Source: CAYGAW01 sp964492135 (GTDB taxonomy: Bacteria > Chloroflexota > Anaerolineae > UBA7937 > B3-Chlor). From it: a stretch of DNA of 7,825 nt. Position numbers and translations under genes: made by a program. Where the stretch lies: assembly GCA_964492135.1 (NCBI GenBank), contig CAZBJW010000215.1:1-7825 (forward strand). Direction: 5' to 3'. A model generated the notes under the pieces. It was given only the letters and a program-made list of their open reading frames with translations, was not told where the DNA came from and did no database searches. Below, in pieces: positions 6,036 through 7,825 of the stretch (its first letter is position 1; every line of letters begins with the position of its first letter).

Positions 6036-6962
6036 ATGCAGGCGTTGATTCTGGCCGGGGGCGAAGGGAGGCGAATGTGCCACGTCACCGCTTATGTGCC
6101 CAAGCCCCTCCTGTATCTGCCAGGGGGCACGCTTCTGGAGCACCAGCTAGCCCTCTTGGCTGAGCTCGGCGTCTCGCACACGTACGTGGTGATACATCAT
6201 CAAAGCGATCAGCTAGAGACGGTCTTGCGCGGGCTTGACGATGTCACTGCCCTGCGACAAAGGCCCCCTTTCACGTTGCTTGGCGCCTTGGCTACCGCCG
6301 AAGGACACGTGGATGAGCCCTTCATCGCCCTCCATGCTGATAACTACTTCTCCCATGGGTTGGAATACCTCGTTGAAGCGGTTCAGAGCACGGCTTCGGG
6401 CCTCGAGGTCGACGCTGCGTTTGTGGTCGACTCGGACACAGGGCACCGCGACAAGGCTCGTCGTCTCGCTTCCACTGGGTGCTATGTCCTGACGCCGGAG
6501 GTCCTGGAGGAGGTCAAATCCCTCCGGCATAATGACGAGTTGTGGCACTTGACGGCCGGACTCCTGGACGGAGGAGCGGTCGTGGAAGAGGTATCGCTCC
6601 GAGGATGGCGCAAGAACATCAACAGGTTGGAGGATCTCCTGCTGGTGAGTCGCCGGATCCTTGACGATTGGTCCGGGAGCTTTCATACCGTTGAGGCTGT
6701 GAGAGGTCTGGACCGGACTGAGGGTTTGAAGAGCGCCCAACTACCTGTGTGGATTGCGCCTGACAGCAAGGTCTCTGATTCCGACCTTGGTCCACACGTC
6801 GTGGTGGGGCCTGGCGCTCGCGTGCGTGACTGTGCGCTTCGCGCCGTTATCGTGTTCCCGGGAGCGGAGATCGCGCAGCAGACCTTAGAGGGAGGTGTAG
6901 TCGTTCCGACGCGCGAGGGGTCGATGGTATTAACGTCGGAAGATGAGATACATACCGGTTAG
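6036..6962 (+). CDS. Sugar-phosphate nucleotidyltransferase with C-terminal left-handed beta-helix
   Basis: The 308-residue protein starts with MQALILAGGEGRRM, the nucleotide-binding signature of NTP-transferase enzymes, followed by VPKPLL (Lys23). FIALHADNYF supplies a likely metal-binding Asp102 where many relatives have a GD pair. The catalytic domain runs to about residue 225. The C-terminal part (about 236-295; IAPDSKVSDSDLGPHVVVGPGARV and AVIVFPGAEI) shows the hexapeptide-like pattern of a short left-handed beta-helix, as in GlmU and bacterial mannose-1-phosphate guanylyltransferases. It should activate a sugar 1-phosphate with an NTP in the cytoplasm; sugar and nucleotide are not identifiable. 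ATG 6036 is preferred because it gives the canonical N-terminus and has GGAGG 11 nt upstream. In-frame ATG 6012 and TTG 5985 lie inside the promoter; GTG 6018 remains possible. Its last 33 bases overlap the convergent kinase gene. Confidence 0.88.
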   Translation: MQALILAGGEGRRMCHVTAYVPKPLLYLPGGTLLEHQLALLAELGVSHTYVVIHHQSDQLETVLRGLDDVTALRQRPPFTLLGALATAEGHVDEPFIALHADNYFSHGLEYLVEAVQSTASGLEVDAAFVVDSDTGHRDKARRLASTGCYVLTPEVLEEVKSLRHNDELWHLTAGLLDGGAVVEEVSLRGWRKNINRLEDLLLVSRRILDDWSGSFHTVEAVRGLDRTEGLKSAQLPVWIAPDSKVSDSDLGPHVVVGPGARVRDCALRAVIVFPGAEIAQQTLEGGVVVPTREGSMVLTSEDEIHTG

Positions 6963-7825
6963 AAAGGAGATGACGAGGAAGGACACGCCCAGTAGCTGCC
7001 ACTCCTCTCTCAGCAGGACCACCCCCGCCAGGAGGAAGCCTGCAAAGGCGACGACCGTTATCAGGCGATCGATGGCCCGCTCCAGCCGGCCGACCAGTCT
7101 TTCCAGTTCGCGCGTGACGACAACCCCCACTTCCAGTTCTCCCCTGGTGGCCTGAGTCAGGAAGTCATCCAGCTCTCGCGGCAGACGCCACAAGAGAGTT
7201 GCCAGCCCCTGCAACTCTGTCATGACCCTCTCGGACAAGCCTTCTTCCTCCAGTTCCATGGCTACCAGCTCTCTGACATAAGGTTCGGCGACTGTGAAGC
7301 CGTTGAAATCGGGATCGAGTCCGACGCACAGGCCCTCCAAGATGCCGAGGGCCCGGGCCAGCAGCACAAAATCGACGGGTATCTGGAATGGGAACTCATA
7401 GATGATGTCGCGCAGCTCATAGGCCATGGCCAACATCTCTTCTATCTCGATCTCTGCAAACTCGCGCACGGAAAGGCCGTAGTAGCGGTCGATGAGGATG
7501 TAGAGAGCTCTCTCGAGGGGTCGGGTGTCGGTCCCAGGCAGAATGAAGCCCAACTTCTGCATGTCGCTGACAGCAGCTGGCACATCTCTATTAAAGGCAT
7601 GAACGGCGAGGTCGCGGAAAAGCGCCCTATCCTTCGGTTCTATGCGGCCCATCATGCCAAAGTCGACAAAGGTGACCACGAAGTCCGCACTCACAGAGTC
7701 ATCTTCAGGTCCCGGTCGCCGAGGTTCTACGAAGAGGTTTCCCGGGTGAGGGTCTGCGTGAAAGAACCCATCAATGAGCATTTGCTGCACATAGGTGCCG
7801 AAGACTCTTTCGGCGACCTGAGCAC
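6930..7825 (-). CDS. AarF/UbiB (ABC1) family atypical kinase, 5' end beyond window
   Basis: The visible 297 residues are the C-terminal part of an AarF/UbiB/ABC1 protein; reading continues past the right edge in frame (AQVAERVFGTYVQQM). ILIDGFF-type sequence leads into HADPHPGN, the catalytic-loop signature, followed by FVDFGMMGRI with the metal-binding DFG. The nucleotide-binding N-lobe and its KxGQ motif are outside the window. Near the C-terminus an amphipathic stretch (ELERLVGRLERAIDRL) precedes two membrane helices (VVAFAGFLLAGVVLL and LLGVSFLVISFLTGMYLI), so the protein is anchored in the membrane by a hairpin tail ending IFRR. Relatives act as ATPase/kinases supporting quinone synthesis or other lipid chemistry; the specific role here is unknown. 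An internal GTG at 7790 is not the real start, because family sequence continues before it. Confidence 0.9.
   Translation of the reverse strand, partial: AQVAERVFGTYVQQMLIDGFFHADPHPGNLFVEPRRPGPEDDSVSADFVVTFVDFGMMGRIEPKDRALFRDLAVHAFNRDVPAAVSDMQKLGFILPGTDTRPLERALYILIDRYYGLSVREFAEIEIEEMLAMAYELRDIIYEFPFQIPVDFVLLARALGILEGLCVGLDPDFNGFTVAEPYVRELVAMELEEEGLSERVMTELQGLATLLWRLPRELDDFLTQATRGELEVGVVVTRELERLVGRLERAIDRLITVVAFAGFLLAGVVLLREEWQLLGVSFLVISFLTGMYLIFRR

Noticed and set aside
1..7825. GGATCC appears about seven times and the window begins with GATC, suggesting a cloning junction or motif enrichment.
   Set aside because: The excess over chance is small at this base composition, and no gene is interrupted at those sites.

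Overview
The window reads as ordinary, densely packed bacterial chromosome of moderately high GC. Gene content (a Thr/Pro-rich lipoprotein redoxin, a GH2 glycosidase, a C45 acyltransferase-like enzyme, an AarF/UbiB kinase with a two-helix membrane tail) together with near-consensus sigma-70-type promoters would suit a Chloroflexota (Anaerolineae-like) genome. That placement is an inference from gene style, not from any marker gene. No rRNA, tRNA, CRISPR array, insertion sequence or phage gene is visible.

Layout. (1) Bases 1-852, minus: a multi-pass membrane protein whose 3' end lies outside the window. (2) Bases 853-1138: a divergent promoter region with a perfect 13-bp inverted repeat between two good promoters. 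(3) Bases 1139-1867, plus: a short QueG-like iron-sulfur protein. It is followed 55 bases later by (4) 1923-4046, plus: a cytoplasmic GH2 glycoside hydrolase of beta-mannosidase type with both catalytic glutamates present. (5) Bases 5924-4099, minus: a two-gene operon of a C45-type N-terminal-nucleophile enzyme and a lipoprotein redoxin. The two are joined by a TAATG stop/start overlap. (6) Bases 5963-6013: a second divergent promoter pair whose two -35 boxes lie almost on top of each other. (7) Bases 6036-6962, plus: a sugar-phosphate nucleotidyltransferase. It converges with, and overlaps by 33 bases, (8) the minus-strand AarF/UbiB kinase, which runs off the right edge.

The main discovery is in (5). 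The redoxin looks like two half-genes separated by an in-frame TGA at 4443-4441. That TGA falls exactly where the first cysteine of a CxxC redox motif should be (FYRTGG-[TGA]-GPC), the frame continues without any indel, and a small hairpin with a GGU apical loop starts 14 nt after the TGA, where a bacterial SECIS would be. The best reading is a selenocysteine-containing, extracytoplasmic peroxiredoxin-like lipoprotein with a UxxC active site. The same gene and its neighbours use TGA as a true stop elsewhere, so wholesale recoding of TGA is unlikely. The TAATG coupling to a C45 acyltransferase-like gene is the feature of this locus I have not seen described.

How the genes relate: the GH2 enzyme and the nucleotidyltransferase both point to glycan metabolism but lie in separate transcription units. 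The QueG-like protein and GH2 may be co-transcribed. Only the C45/selenoredoxin pair is tightly linked.
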